From Anoxybacillus pushchinoensis (lineage in GTDB: Bacteria > Bacillota > Bacilli > Bacillales > Anoxybacillaceae): 64,000 nt of DNA. The notes beneath the pieces are model-generated. The model did not search any database, was not told the DNA's origin, and worked only from the letters and a program-made list of their open reading frames with translations. Made by a program: the position numbers and the translations under genes. The DNA lies in NCBI RefSeq assembly GCF_900111795.1, contig NZ_FOJQ01000001.1, positions 61,636 to 125,635 on the forward strand, written 5' to 3'. Positions 1-8,318 of the stretch are shown here, piece after piece (position 1 is the first letter of the stretch; each line of letters opens with the position of its first letter).

Positions 1-708
1 CATCCAATAATGGACGGATAATTTCGGGATGATTGGTTCTAGCACGACGTGCGGAATACAAATATTAATCATTCCACTAATGTCGCCAATTTGCGTATTT
101 AATGAAATGACGACAACCGTTTCATTCGGCGATACCATTTGTAAAAATTGTGGATTTACTTCGAAGTCAGTAAGCATCGGTTCCATATCAGCGACCGATT
201 CCCACGCTTCGCGCAAGTTGCTAAACGCTTTTTCAAACAAGTTCGACATAATTTTCGTTTCGATTTCTGTTAAATTTTCAATTTTATTTAAGCTCATTCC
301 TCTGCCACCCAATACACGATCAAGCATCGCATAAGCGATATTTGGGTTCACTTCTAACAGCACGCGCCCATCAAGTGGTGGAATTTCAAATATTGTTAAA
401 ATTGTCATTTTCGGAATGGAGCGAATAAATTCCTCATACGGCAATTGATCAGCGGATGCGACTGAAATTTGCACGTATGTGCGCAATTGAGCGGAAAAAA
501 ATGTCGTCAGCAAACGAGCGAAGTTTTCATGTATGCGCGTCAAACTGCGAATTTGATCTTTCGAAAACCGCAACGCTCGTTTAAAGTCATACACTTTCAC
601 TTTCTTCTCTGCTTCTTCCTTTTTCAATTCATCAGCGCTCATCTCTCCAGCAGATAGCGCTGCCAGCAGGGCATCAATTTCATTTTGCGACAAAACTTCC
701 CCTGACAC
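1..708 (-). CDS. fliM: Flagellar motor switch protein FliM (partial, C-terminal end outside window)
   Basis: FliM is part of the C-ring at the flagellar base, binds CheY-P and sets rotation direction. The 236 visible codons start at a GTG (708-706) behind a strong GGAGGTGAG ribosome site. The N-terminus reads MSGEVLSQNEIDALLAAL, the CheY-binding LSQxEIDALL motif typical of FliM. It is followed by the middle CheC-like domain, including GRVLLEVNPNIAYAMLDRVL. The reading frame is open to the window edge, so the C-terminal SpoA domain is not visible. The gene follows fliL, as in Bacillus fla/che operons. The family and start are clear; only the downstream end is missing. Confidence 0.95.
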   Translation of the reverse strand, partial: MSGEVLSQNEIDALLAALSAGEMSADELKKEEAEKKVKVYDFKRALRFSKDQIRSLTRIHENFARLLTTFFSAQLRTYVQISVASADQLPYEEFIRSIPKMTILTIFEIPPLDGRVLLEVNPNIAYAMLDRVLGGRGMSLNKIENLTEIETKIMSNLFEKAFSNLREAWESVADMEPMLTDFEVNPQFLQMVSPNETVVVISLNTQIGDISGMINICIPHVVLEPIIPKLSVHYWM

Positions 709-739
709 CGTTCTCACCTCCTACTCCTATTTATATCGT

Positions 740-1168
740 TTACTGGAGAATGAAGGAGGTTATGTAAATTTTTTCGACTTTTCCTTCTTGCATGAGTTCA
801 TTCATACGCTCCTGTAATTTTTTTTCTAAAAGCAATTTGCCTTGCTTCCCTTTAAACTGCTCTGCTGTCATTTCTGAAAGTTCCTCAATAATAATATGTT
901 TAATCTGAAAGTCTCGCTTTTCTGCCTCTTCTTTCGCTTTCTTGCTGTCTGTTTGAACTTTAAACGCGATTTTTATAAAACTACCATCCGATAAGTTCGT
1001 CATCATTTCAGGAACATCAAACGAACTCGCGATAATTTGATCAACCGTCGGCTCCTTCGGTTCGTTATTCCCTATAAACTTCATAACAACAACAAGCGCA
1101 ACGACGCTAACGAGCGTAATGACCCCCATGATGATAAACATCACTTTTAACATCTTATTGTCTTTCAA
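740..1168 (-). CDS. fliL: Flagellar basal body-associated protein FliL
   Basis: FliL is a single-pass inner-membrane protein that sits around the stator and supports motor torque. The 142-residue product has a short cytoplasmic N-terminus, one hydrophobic helix at about residues 8-30 and a periplasm-side domain ending in KVEKIYITSFILQ, the usual FliL C-terminal pattern. Its start overlaps the 3' end of swrD by 14 bases, and fliM follows 31 bases later. This points to translational coupling within the flagellar operon. Length is normal for Bacillus FliL. Confidence 0.93.
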   Translation of the reverse strand: MKDNKMLKVMFIIMGVITLVSVVALVVVMKFIGNNEPKEPTVDQIIASSFDVPEMMTNLSDGSFIKIAFKVQTDSKKAKEEAEKRDFQIKHIIIEELSEMTAEQFKGKQGKLLLEKKLQERMNELMQEGKVEKIYITSFILQ

Positions 1169-1382
1169 CGTCGGATCCCTCCGCCTCTCTCCTTAACCCG
1201 AGCACAGAAATGTTACGATAAAACGTTTCTACTAATGACATAACATCTTCTACAGACTCCCGCACGACAAACTTTTTGCCATTCGTTAACGTAATGGTCG
1301 TGTCTGGAAACGCTTCAACTTGCTCTATGTAGATGGCGTTTAACGTGAAAGGCTTTCCATTTAGTCGCGTTAATCGAATCAT
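1155..1382 (-). CDS. swrD: Flagellar protein FlbD/SwrD
   Basis: This is a small FlbD-family protein of 75 residues; in B. subtilis SwrD is needed for full flagellar power during swarming. The N-terminus IRLTRLNGKPFTLNAIYIEQV and the central TITLTNGKKFVVRESVEDV are characteristic. The start codon ATG (1382-1380) has no Shine-Dalgarno at the normal distance. Instead AAAGGGGGGA lies upstream of a perfect hairpin (1390-1407) that ends 7 bases before ATG, so the ribosome site may be brought close by folding. The gene sits between flgE and fliL and overlaps fliL by 14 bases. Confidence 0.9.
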   Translation of the reverse strand: MIRLTRLNGKPFTLNAIYIEQVEAFPDTTITLTNGKKFVVRESVEDVMSLVETFYRNISVLGLRREAEGSDVERQ

Positions 1383-1389
1383 TATGTAT

Positions 1390-1407
1390 CGGGGGCAACT
1401 GCCCCCG
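1390..1407 (-). promoter_or_regulatory. Hairpin between Shine-Dalgarno and start codon of swrD
   Basis: On the minus strand CGGGGGC-AGTT-GCCCCCG forms a perfect 7-bp GC stem with a 4-base loop. AAAGGGGGGA, the only plausible ribosome site, is directly 5' of the stem, and ATACATA then the swrD ATG is directly 3'. The linear distance from ribosome site to ATG is too long, but folding the stem would leave about 9 unpaired bases. No T-run follows, so a terminator is unlikely. The structure is seen; its role in initiation is inferred. Confidence 0.6.
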
Positions 1408-1429
1408 TCCCCCCTTTATTCATTATTCA

Positions 1430-2236
1430 TTATCTTTTCAAATTGACAAGCTCTTGTAAAATTTCATCCGACGTTGTAATAATGCGTGTATTCGCTTGGA
1501 ATCCGCGTTGTGCGACAATCATTTCCGTGAATTCCTCCGCTAAGTCAACATTTGACATTTCTAACGTACCTGGGACTAGTATTCCTGCTCCGTTCTGTCC
1601 CGGAGAGGTATTAACCGCTGCACCAGAGTTTGTTGTTGGTCGATAAAGATTTTGCCCTACTTTCTCTAGTCCCTCATTGTTGTTAAATTTTGCTAAACGT
1701 ATTTGCCCAGCAGTCACCAAGTTCCCTGAAGCATCCACATAACTAACTGTTCCATCTGCACCGATGCTAAAACTTTTAGCGTTTGTAGGAATGTTAATTT
1801 TTCCAACTTGTCCTATCAAATACAAGCCATCAGCATTGACAATATCCCCATTTTCATCCAAATAAAAATTTCCCGCTCTTGTATATACTGGATTAGTAAC
1901 ATTATTATTATTATCTACGTTTGCAAGTACAAAAAATCCATCTCCAGAAATAGCTAAGTCTAAAGCGCGACCCGTTGTCTGCAAACTACCTTGAGTATGT
2001 ACTGTATCAATAGCTGATAATTGAGAACCTAGACCCACTTGTTTTGGATTAACTCCACCTTTCCCTCCTGACGCACCACTTGCTCCTGAAATTTGTTGGC
2101 TAACTAAGTCTTTAAAAATAGTACGTCCCTTTTTAAAACCATATGTGTTTACGTTGGCAATGTTATTTCCGATTACATCTAATTTTACTTGGAAATTTTT
2201 CATTCCTCCGATTCCAGAGTACATAGAACGTAGCAT
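1430..2236 (-). CDS. flgE: Flagellar hook protein FlgE (FlgG/FlgE rod-hook family)
   Basis: This is a 268-residue rod/hook family protein. Its position after fliK-flgD and before swrD matches the B. subtilis hook gene flgE, which is often labelled flgG in automated annotation. The N-terminus MLRSMYSGIGGMKNFQVKLD followed by VIGNNIANVNTYGFKK is the conserved flagellar rod-family segment. The C-terminus with FTEMIVAQRGFQANTRIITTSDEILQ holds the second part of the D0 coiled coil. The central, surface-exposed part (about residues 95-215) is asparagine-rich and clearly more AT-rich than neighbouring genes. The ribosome site AAAGGGAGAGG precedes ATG. Confidence 0.93.
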   Translation of the reverse strand: MLRSMYSGIGGMKNFQVKLDVIGNNIANVNTYGFKKGRTIFKDLVSQQISGASGASGGKGGVNPKQVGLGSQLSAIDTVHTQGSLQTTGRALDLAISGDGFFVLANVDNNNNVTNPVYTRAGNFYLDENGDIVNADGLYLIGQVGKINIPTNAKSFSIGADGTVSYVDASGNLVTAGQIRLAKFNNNEGLEKVGQNLYRPTTNSGAAVNTSPGQNGAGILVPGTLEMSNVDLAEEFTEMIVAQRGFQANTRIITTSDEILQELVNLKR

Positions 2237-2318
2237 AAAACCTCTCCCTTTCTTAACGATTTTAAATAAAAGGCTTCAATTATTCTGCGCGCTTTTGAAC
2301 CTCTGAAAAGATTCAACC

Positions 2319-2495
2319 TTATATAATAGCATCATTAATAATATACAATATATCGTTCTTGTAAAGCTGTTGGGCATACTTGCTTATTTTTAACCAAAAA
2401 AGCACATGTCGGAACGATTGATACCTTGTTAAAGCTACTGCACGTTGTTTTTCAGCAAGATAAGCAGAGTGTGTAAAAAATTGAATGCGATTCAT
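2319..2495 (-). pseudogene. Remnant of the conserved flagellar operon gene between flgD and flgE (TIGR02530-like)
   Basis: A 58-codon frame starts 12 bases after the flgD stop. Its N-terminus MNRIQFFTH, the middle stretch SFRHVLFWLKISKYAQQLYK and the end IINDAII resemble, from memory, the start, the ISKHAxxRLxxRNI core and the extreme C-terminus of the roughly 120-residue flagellar operon protein that Bacillaceae carry at this exact position. Roughly half the protein, between the KISK motif and the C-terminal strand, is missing. The likeliest reading is an internal deletion plus drift. The frame is still open, so a shortened product is possible. AAGGA lies too close to ATG to be a good ribosome site. 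Confidence 0.5.
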
Positions 2496-2507
2496 TTCCT
2501 TGCTTAC

Positions 2508-2975
2508 TTATTGCGACACTTTTGTGACGCGAGAGGCTAACACCGTTTCTCCTTGCTCGAGTTCTAACCATATATCCGTTCCTTTTTGAACGACCGCTTG
2601 AACAACACCGCTTTTTTCATCCCATGTTACCGTCTTGCCGATCCATTCACTATATTGAGCAAGCGACGGTGTAGATTGTTGTTGCATAAGCTTTTGCAAC
2701 GCATCTAGCGTGTTGACAAGCTTTTCCGATGTACTTGTTTGCGATTCAATAAACTTGCCCATCATATTCGACATATTTATCATTTGCTCAAGCGATGAGA
2801 AGTTTGCCATTTGTGAAATAAATTCCCGGTCTTCCATCGGATTGAGCGGATCTTGGTGTTGCAATTGCGCAATTAAAATTTTTAAAAAATCATCTTTTCC
2901 TAGCGAACTTTTTCCTGTTTCACGTTGTTTTACTTGTTGTTGCGATAAAAGTAAACTCGGATCGATCGCTGTCAC
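2508..2975 (-). CDS. flgD: Flagellar hook assembly scaffold protein FlgD
   Basis: FlgD caps the growing hook and is discarded after hook completion. The start chosen is GTG at 2975-2973, preceded by AGAGGTGAT at good spacing; a longer frame exists upstream but overlaps fliK. The N-terminal part contains [20 protein letters not shown] followed by [20 protein letters not shown], the FlgD capping-domain signature. The product is 155 residues, short like B. subtilis FlgD, with a small C-terminal beta segment ([13 protein letters not shown]). It lies 11 bases after fliK. Confidence 0.93.
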   Translation of the reverse strand: MTAIDPSLLLSQQQVKQRETGKSSLGKDDFLKILIAQLQHQDPLNPMEDREFISQMANFSSLEQMINMSNMMGKFIESQTSTSEKLVNTLDALQKLMQQQSTPSLAQYSEWIGKTVTWDEKSGVVQAVVQKGTDIWLELEQGETVLASRVTKVSQ

Positions 2976-2986
2976 AACTATCACCT

Positions 2987-4129
2987 CTACACGTCGAAAT
3001 GAAACAACTCTTTTAACCATTCATCAAACGATTGGTCAGGCTGCTTTTTTTCTTCTTTTTGCTGTTGTTGCTGCTGTTGCTGTTTTTGTTGGTGGAATGC
3101 ATGGTCGCGAAACTTCGCTTCATTAAATACATCAAATTGCTCGACTGTAACCCGATCCGCAATGTGCGAAAGCTGATGAATGTGCTGTTCCACTAACTGT
3201 TTCGCCGCTTCCGTAGACGTAATCATTTTTGCCGTTAACTTTCCTTTTTGTTGAATGAGCTTAATTGTTATATATCCTAAATGTTCAGGATGAAGGCGAA
3301 TAAGCATTTGTGCATTGCCGTTTTTCCATCGCGTGAATTGACTTGAACGAACAATTCGCTCAAACTGTGCGACAAACGGTGTTTCATTCGTCGTATCAAT
3401 CGTTGGTCGGTCAAACGGTACATGTTTATCATTTGATTGTTGAACAGCGTGTACCAAATGAGACAACTGACTCGTCCATTGTTTGCGTTCTTGTGGCAAT
3501 TGTACAACTTGCTTCTGTACAGAATCAGAGAAAAGTGATTTCCATGTTTCATCATGTTGTATGTTTTCATTCGTTTCCCATCGTTTTTGGCTGTCTATCA
3601 TCGTTTGAATCATCGCTGTAATTGTTCCACTTCGCTCATCATGTGCCCCAAACAAATGGCGTAACGTTGCACGTGCCTGTTCAATTATTGGTTCTGGAAT
3701 CGTCCGTTGCTTTTGTTCTAGTTGAAATAAAGCAATGACGAGCATCAGTTCATCTTTTTCATCATGATCATCGGACGCTGAAAACATCGTTTCAAACGGT
3801 GGCTCAGCTGAAAATCGTTGAACAATTTGCTCTTTCGTTTCTTCTGGTAAAAGAGAAAGAAACGATTGGATCATTTCAGTTGATAATATGTGCTTATCTG
3901 CATACCCATCGTGCGTTGGCAGCAGTTGAAACCATTGCTGCAACTGTTCCCAATCGACTTGTTGTGCCACATTTTGTTCATTTTGTTGTTCGGACAATGG
4001 TTGTAACGATTGTGACGTTTGGCGCAACGATAAAAGCAATTGAGAAAATGCATCCCCATCACCCGTTTGAACGGTTGCTTGCTGATGAGATCCAAATGGA
4101 GCCATGAAAGAAACCCCAGCGATATTCAT
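2987..4129 (-). CDS. fliK: Flagellar hook-length control protein FliK
   Basis: FliK measures hook length and switches the export gate from hook to filament substrates. The start is ATG at 4129, behind AAAGGAGATG. The N-terminal two thirds is poorly conserved and glutamine-rich, as usual. The C-terminal Flg_hook domain is recognisable from [20 protein letters not shown] to about residue 340. Near the C-terminus is a glutamine tract ([10 protein letters not shown]), encoded by tandem CAA/CAG codons at about 3057-3090, then a charged lysine/glutamate run before the end. Length is about 380 residues. It lies between ylxF and flgD. Confidence 0.9.
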   Translation of the reverse strand: MNIAGVSFMAPFGSHQQATVQTGDGDAFSQLLLSLRQTSQSLQPLSEQQNEQNVAQQVDWEQLQQWFQLLPTHDGYADKHILSTEMIQSFLSLLPEETKEQIVQRFSAEPPFETMFSASDDHDEKDELMLVIALFQLEQKQRTIPEPIIEQARATLRHLFGAHDERSGTITAMIQTMIDSQKRWETNENIQHDETWKSLFSDSVQKQVVQLPQERKQWTSQLSHLVHAVQQSNDKHVPFDRPTIDTTNETPFVAQFERIVRSSQFTRWKNGNAQMLIRLHPEHLGYITIKLIQQKGKLTAKMITSTEAAKQLVEQHIHQLSHIADRVTVEQFDVFNEAKFRDHAFHQQKQQQQQQQQKEEKKQPDQSFDEWLKELFHFDV

Positions 4130-4143
4130 TTCTTCATCTCCTT

Positions 4144-4755
4144 TCAATTGTCCGCTTTTTTCGCAAGCAAACTCGTATATTTCGCTGCATTTTGTGCATC
4201 CATTTTTTCTAAAATGGCCGCCACTTTATCTGTTTTCAGCTTCGACAATAAATTGACTGCCTCTTGATCTGACATTTGTGGAATAATTTCTGCCGCTTTG
4301 CGCGGAGACATCGTTTCATACATTTTGACAACATCGACACGCGGCGTACTTGTTTGCTCAGCTGGCGGAGTTGTTGTCGGCTCTTGCACTTGCTCCTTTT
4401 CCGCTTGCAAGCGGGCAATTTCTTGCTGAAGCGCATCAATTTCCGCTTCTTTTTCTTTGATTGCATCGTTTGCCTCTTTTAGTTGTTTCTCTTTTTCAAC
4501 GATCGTTGCTTTTAGCTCGACGAGTTGTTCTTGCAGTTTCTTTTTTTCGTTTGCTTCCGTTCCTTCTACCCACTGAGAAATAAAAGGTAATTGAGCTGCA
4601 TATTTTTTTCCTTGTTCAAATACGTTAATGCCAGAAAACGTTAAAACGAGCAAAACAATTGAAATTGTAAATAAAAGCGGAATAAAAACGACAAAGAGAA
4701 ACCATTGCAACTTGCTTGTTTTTTTCGTTTCTTCATCTTTTCCAAACTGTTCCAT
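4144..4755 (-). CDS. ylxF: Flagellar operon membrane protein YlxF (MotE/MgtE N-terminal-like)
   Basis: The 203-residue product has one N-terminal transmembrane helix (about residues 17-41, WFLFVVFIPLLFTISIVLLV), a long charged coiled coil (about 70-120), a proline/threonine linker and a C-terminal MgtE-N-like helical domain with MYETMSPRKAAEIIPQMSDQ. YlxF is a conserved but poorly characterised flagellar operon protein, related to MotE of other bacteria. It sits between fliJ and fliK as in B. subtilis. Its stop lies 14 bases from the fliK start. The exact role is unknown. Confidence 0.85.
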   Translation of the reverse strand: MEQFGKDEETKKTSKLQWFLFVVFIPLLFTISIVLLVLTFSGINVFEQGKKYAAQLPFISQWVEGTEANEKKKLQEQLVELKATIVEKEKQLKEANDAIKEKEAEIDALQQEIARLQAEKEQVQEPTTTPPAEQTSTPRVDVVKMYETMSPRKAAEIIPQMSDQEAVNLLSKLKTDKVAAILEKMDAQNAAKYTSLLAKKADN

Positions 4756-4761
4756 TGACGC

Positions 4762-5205
4762 TCACCTTGTTTCTCGATAGCAATATTGCTGAATTGAAAG
4801 ATCGTCCATCTGCTTTTGTTCCATCATGCGCATGTGCTGAGCCATCATTTCATCATATTTTTCTTTCATTTTTTCATATTTTTTCACTTCTACGTTCAGC
4901 TCGACTAATTTTAGCTGTTTCAACTCCATGTGCTGACGGGCTTGCATGACGAGATGTTGATAATGATCGATAATGCGTTGCAAATTGACCATAAATTGTT
5001 GAAAGGAGCGAATATGTTGAATAGCTAACCCCAATTGCAACTGATGTTTATGCTGTTCTTCATACTCTTCTTTTTGCTTTAAAAAATGGTACAGTTTTTC
5101 CGCCACTTCTTCAAATCGGCTGCGCGCCTCTTCATATTCGTGCAACGCCTTTTGTTTTTCGTACTCTTTTAAGTTTAAAATTTTCGTTAGCTTAAATGGT
5201 GTCAT
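4762..5205 (-). CDS. fliJ: Flagellar export protein FliJ
   Basis: FliJ is the coiled-coil stalk of the flagellar export ATPase and escorts substrates to FlhA. The 147-residue product is almost entirely heptad-rich helix with many Glu, Lys, Gln and His residues. It begins MTPFKLTKILNLKEYEKQKA, the usual FliJ N-terminal pattern. It lies directly after fliI and before ylxF. Identification depends on context as well as sequence, because coiled coils match many families. Confidence 0.88.
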   Translation of the reverse strand: MTPFKLTKILNLKEYEKQKALHEYEEARSRFEEVAEKLYHFLKQKEEYEEQHKHQLQLGLAIQHIRSFQQFMVNLQRIIDHYQHLVMQARQHMELKQLKLVELNVEVKKYEKMKEKYDEMMAQHMRMMEQKQMDDLSIQQYCYRETR

Positions 5206-5212
5206 TATTTAT

Positions 5213-6526
5213 TCACCCTTGTTCAATAAGTTGAAACAACTGTTGAATGCTTTCGTCTATTGTGAATGATTCATGAACATCTTGCTTTAAAAATGGAATG
5301 ATTTTCGGATAGTAACGAATAGCTTCGTCAATTTCCCGCGATGATCCTCGCTTATAAGCTCCTATTTGAATTAAGTCTTCCGATTGAACGTATGTCGCAA
5401 GCAGCTCGCGCAATTTTTCTGCCACTTTTCGATGTTCTTGCGTCACAATATAGTTCATGACACGGCTGACGCTTTTTAATACGTTAATTGCTGGATATTG
5501 TCCTTTATTTGCTAGTTGGCGCTCCAAAACAAAGTGGCCATCTAAAATGCCGCGAACGGTATCAGCAATCGGCTCGTTCATATCATCTCCATCAACGAGC
5601 ACCGTATAAAAGGCAGTAATTGTACCATGCTCATTCGTCCCTGTCCGCTCAAGCAATTTCGGCAATATCGCAAAGACAGACGGCGTATATCCTTTCGTCG
5701 TCGGCGGTTCTCCGATCGCCAGTCCAATTTCACGTTGCGCCATCGCGACACGCGTGACAGAGTCCATCATCAGCATAACGTTAAGTCCTTGATCGCGAAA
5801 ATATTCCGCAATCGCTGTCGCTGCATATGCTCCCTTCATACGCATTAAAGCTGGTTGATCTGACGTAGCGACAACGACGATGGAGCGCTTTAATCCTTCG
5901 GGACCAAGGTCACGTTCAATAAACTCACGCACTTCGCGTCCGCGTTCGCCAATTAAAGCAATAACGTTTAAATCGGCATTTGTGTTTCGAGCAATCATTC
6001 CCATTAACGTACTTTTTCCAACACCAGAGCCAGCAAAAATTCCAACGCGTTGTCCTTTACCGACCGTCAGTAAGCTGTCGATGATTTTTACGCCGACCTC
6101 GATTGGCTCCGAAATGGGCGGACGCGTCATCGGATTTGGCGGCTGGCGATCGATCGGAACAGCCGTTAGCCCTTTCGGAAGCGGCTGACCGTTGAGCGGA
6201 GCGCCTAGCGCATCAATGACACGTCCGACAAGCGCTGAACCTACTTTAATTTCTAATGGAGAGCCCGTTGCCTCTACAATGCAACCTGGGGCGATGTCTT
6301 GAACGGTTGCATACGGCATTAAAAGCACATATTCATCACGAAAGCCGACGACTTCCGCTTGAATTTTCTTCTTTTTTTTATGGCCAATATGAATATAGCA
6401 AACATCTCCGATCGAGCTTTCCGGCCCTTTTGCTTCAATCATTAAGCCGATCACACGCGTCACTTTACCAAATCGTTTGTACGGGTCGAGCAGATCGATT
6501 TCATTGACGAGCGCTTGCCAATTCAT
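5213..6526 (-). CDS. fliI: Flagellum-specific ATPase FliI
   Basis: FliI is the hexameric ATPase of the flagellar type III export apparatus, homologous to F1-ATPase beta. The Walker A motif AGSGVGKST is at about residues 165-173. The segments IALIGERGREVREFIERDLG and VLVDGDDMNEPIADTVRGIL are family signatures. The 437-residue length matches B. subtilis. The start ATG overlaps the fliH stop (ATGA type overlap), and fliJ follows 7 bases after its stop. It works with FliH, the negative regulator, and FliJ, the central stalk, encoded on either side. Confidence 0.97.
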   Translation of the reverse strand: MNWQALVNEIDLLDPYKRFGKVTRVIGLMIEAKGPESSIGDVCYIHIGHKKKKKIQAEVVGFRDEYVLLMPYATVQDIAPGCIVEATGSPLEIKVGSALVGRVIDALGAPLNGQPLPKGLTAVPIDRQPPNPMTRPPISEPIEVGVKIIDSLLTVGKGQRVGIFAGSGVGKSTLMGMIARNTNADLNVIALIGERGREVREFIERDLGPEGLKRSIVVVATSDQPALMRMKGAYAATAIAEYFRDQGLNVMLMMDSVTRVAMAQREIGLAIGEPPTTKGYTPSVFAILPKLLERTGTNEHGTITAFYTVLVDGDDMNEPIADTVRGILDGHFVLERQLANKGQYPAINVLKSVSRVMNYIVTQEHRKVAEKLRELLATYVQSEDLIQIGAYKRGSSREIDEAIRYYPKIIPFLKQDVHESFTIDESIQQLFQLIEQG

Positions 6527-7293
6527 TCATTTTCCCCCTCGATTCGCTCGAGCAATTGAAGTTTTAACTGCTCCAGCTGTGTGTCGACACTCGCATCAAT
6601 GCGACCGAACGGCGACTCGACAATGCAACTTGTCTCCGCCAATGTTTCATCCGGGTAAATAAACAAATGAACGTCTTGGCTAAATAGAGCTTTTAGCTCC
6701 TCTTTTTGACGAACGACAACGTCATAATAAGCCGGATGAACGTATATTTTCACTTCTTCATGTTCACGAACTTCTTTAATCACTTGTTTTACAAGTCCGA
6801 GAAAATGTTCTTTATTTTCGGCGAGACGTTCGCCGATGATGCGCTCTGCTACTTTGCATGCGACGAGTAAAATCGTTTCATCAGCCGACTGCAACATATG
6901 ATAAAATTGTTCATTTGCTGATTGGACGATTTGTTTTGCCTCACGAATGGCTTCCGTATATTGTTGAAAGCCGTCATGCCGTCCTTGTTCTAAACCGACG
7001 GCATAGCCCTCTTGTCGTGCTTGCTCAATCCATCGGCTTCGTTCTTCTTCCCATTGCCTTTGTTCCTCGGCAATTTGTTGTTGAACCGATGCATAGTATA
7101 TGTCTGCTTCTTGACGAATGCTTACTGCCTGTTGTTCCGCTTGTTCAATGAGCATTTGAGCATGTTCTACCGCTGCTTCATGATGATGCTCGTTCGTTTC
7201 CGGTTGCATATCAGTCAACATTTTTTTTACTTGAATGAACGCTCGTTGCTCCGTACACGTCCGAGCAAACGGAGCTTTAATGACTTTAGACAA
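6523..7293 (-). CDS. fliH: Flagellar assembly protein FliH
   Basis: FliH anchors and regulates the FliI ATPase at the C-ring. The sequence has a central coiled coil rich in Ala, Glu and Gln (about residues 50-120) and the C-terminal FliH/HrpE domain with VACKVAERIIGERLAENKEH and EVKIYVHPAYYDVV. The best start is TTG at 7293, 9 bases after GGAGGGG and overlapping the fliG end by 8 bases. An ATG at 7302 touches the ribosome site and is too close. This gives MSKVIKAPFAR at the N-terminus, like Bacillus FliH. The family call is firm; the start is inferred. Confidence 0.88.
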   Translation of the reverse strand: MSKVIKAPFARTCTEQRAFIQVKKMLTDMQPETNEHHHEAAVEHAQMLIEQAEQQAVSIRQEADIYYASVQQQIAEEQRQWEEERSRWIEQARQEGYAVGLEQGRHDGFQQYTEAIREAKQIVQSANEQFYHMLQSADETILLVACKVAERIIGERLAENKEHFLGLVKQVIKEVREHEEVKIYVHPAYYDVVVRQKEELKALFSQDVHLFIYPDETLAETSCIVESPFGRIDASVDTQLEQLKLQLLERIEGENE

Positions 7294-8305
7294 TAATATC
7301 ATCCCCTCCGCCACGAGCAACGATAATTTCACCAGCTTCTTCAAGACGGCGAATGACAGCAACAATGCGCGATTGTGCTTCTTCTACGTCGCGAAGACGA
7401 ACTGGTCCCATAAATTCCATTTCTTCTTTAAACGTTTCCGCCATGCGCGATGACATATTGCGGAATACGATTTCTTTCACTTCATCGCTAGACACTTTTA
7501 ATGCAAGCAACAAGTCTGTGTTATCCACTTCACGAATGACGCGTTGAATCGCGCGGTTATCAAGCGTAACGATATCTTCAAATACAAACATGCGCTTTTT
7601 AATTTCTTCTGCTAACTCCGGATCTTGAATTTCAAGGGTATCTAAAATCGTGCGTTCAGTAGCCCGGTCGACACCGTTCAACACTTCAACAACCGCCTCG
7701 ATGCCACCTGTTTGCGTGTAATCTTGCACAACTGTCGTTGACAGCTTCCGCTCAAGCACTTGTTCTACCTCATTAATCATTTCCGGCGATGTGCGGTCCA
7801 TAAGGGCAATGCGGCGAGCGATATCAGCTTGCATTTCTTGTGGAAGCGCAGATAAAATTTGGCCGGCTTGAGCAGGGTCTAAATACGAAAGTACGAGCGC
7901 AATCGTTTGTGGATGTTCGTTTTGTAAAAAGTTTAAAATTTGCGCCGGATCGGCTTTCCGTGCAAAATCAAACGGACGCACTTGCAAGGCAGACGTTAAA
8001 CGATTAATGATGTTCATCGCTTGCTCTGGACCGAGCGCTTTTTCAAGCACTTGTTTCGCATAAGCAATTCCACCTTGTGAAATGTAATCTTGTGCTAAGG
8101 CGATTTGATGAAACTCTTCTAAAATCGTTTCTTTTTTCTCAGCATCAACTTGACGAACGTTAGAAATTTCAAGCGTTAGCTTTTCAATTTCTTCTTCAGA
8201 TAAATGTTTATATACGGATGCTGACACGTCGGGACCTAACGAAATGAGGAGGATGGCCGCTTTTTGTTTTCCTGTTAGTTCACCTTTTTGATCACGCTTT
8301 GCCAT
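7286..8305 (-). CDS. fliG: Flagellar motor switch protein FliG
   Basis: FliG is the C-ring protein that contacts MotA and generates torque. The chosen start, ATG 8305, follows AAGGGAGGGG. The N-terminal domain (LTGKQKAAILLISLGPDVSA) binds FliF. The middle domain carries the EHPQTIALVLSYLDP motif that binds FliM. The C-terminal domain holds the charged torque helix (VLRDVEE-like, here VRLDVEE-equivalent region VRLRDVEEAQSRIV). At 339 residues it is full length. The end overlaps fliH by 8 bases and fliF ends 13 bases upstream. Confidence 0.97.
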   Translation of the reverse strand: MAKRDQKGELTGKQKAAILLISLGPDVSASVYKHLSEEEIEKLTLEISNVRQVDAEKKETILEEFHQIALAQDYISQGGIAYAKQVLEKALGPEQAMNIINRLTSALQVRPFDFARKADPAQILNFLQNEHPQTIALVLSYLDPAQAGQILSALPQEMQADIARRIALMDRTSPEMINEVEQVLERKLSTTVVQDYTQTGGIEAVVEVLNGVDRATERTILDTLEIQDPELAEEIKKRMFVFEDIVTLDNRAIQRVIREVDNTDLLLALKVSSDEVKEIVFRNMSSRMAETFKEEMEFMGPVRLRDVEEAQSRIVAVIRRLEEAGEIIVARGGGDDIIV

Positions 8306-8318
8306 GTAATCCCCTCCC

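Noticed and set aside
2710..3126. 138-codon plus-strand frame over flgD and fliK
   Set aside because: Antisense to both genes, built partly from the complement of the glutamine codon run.
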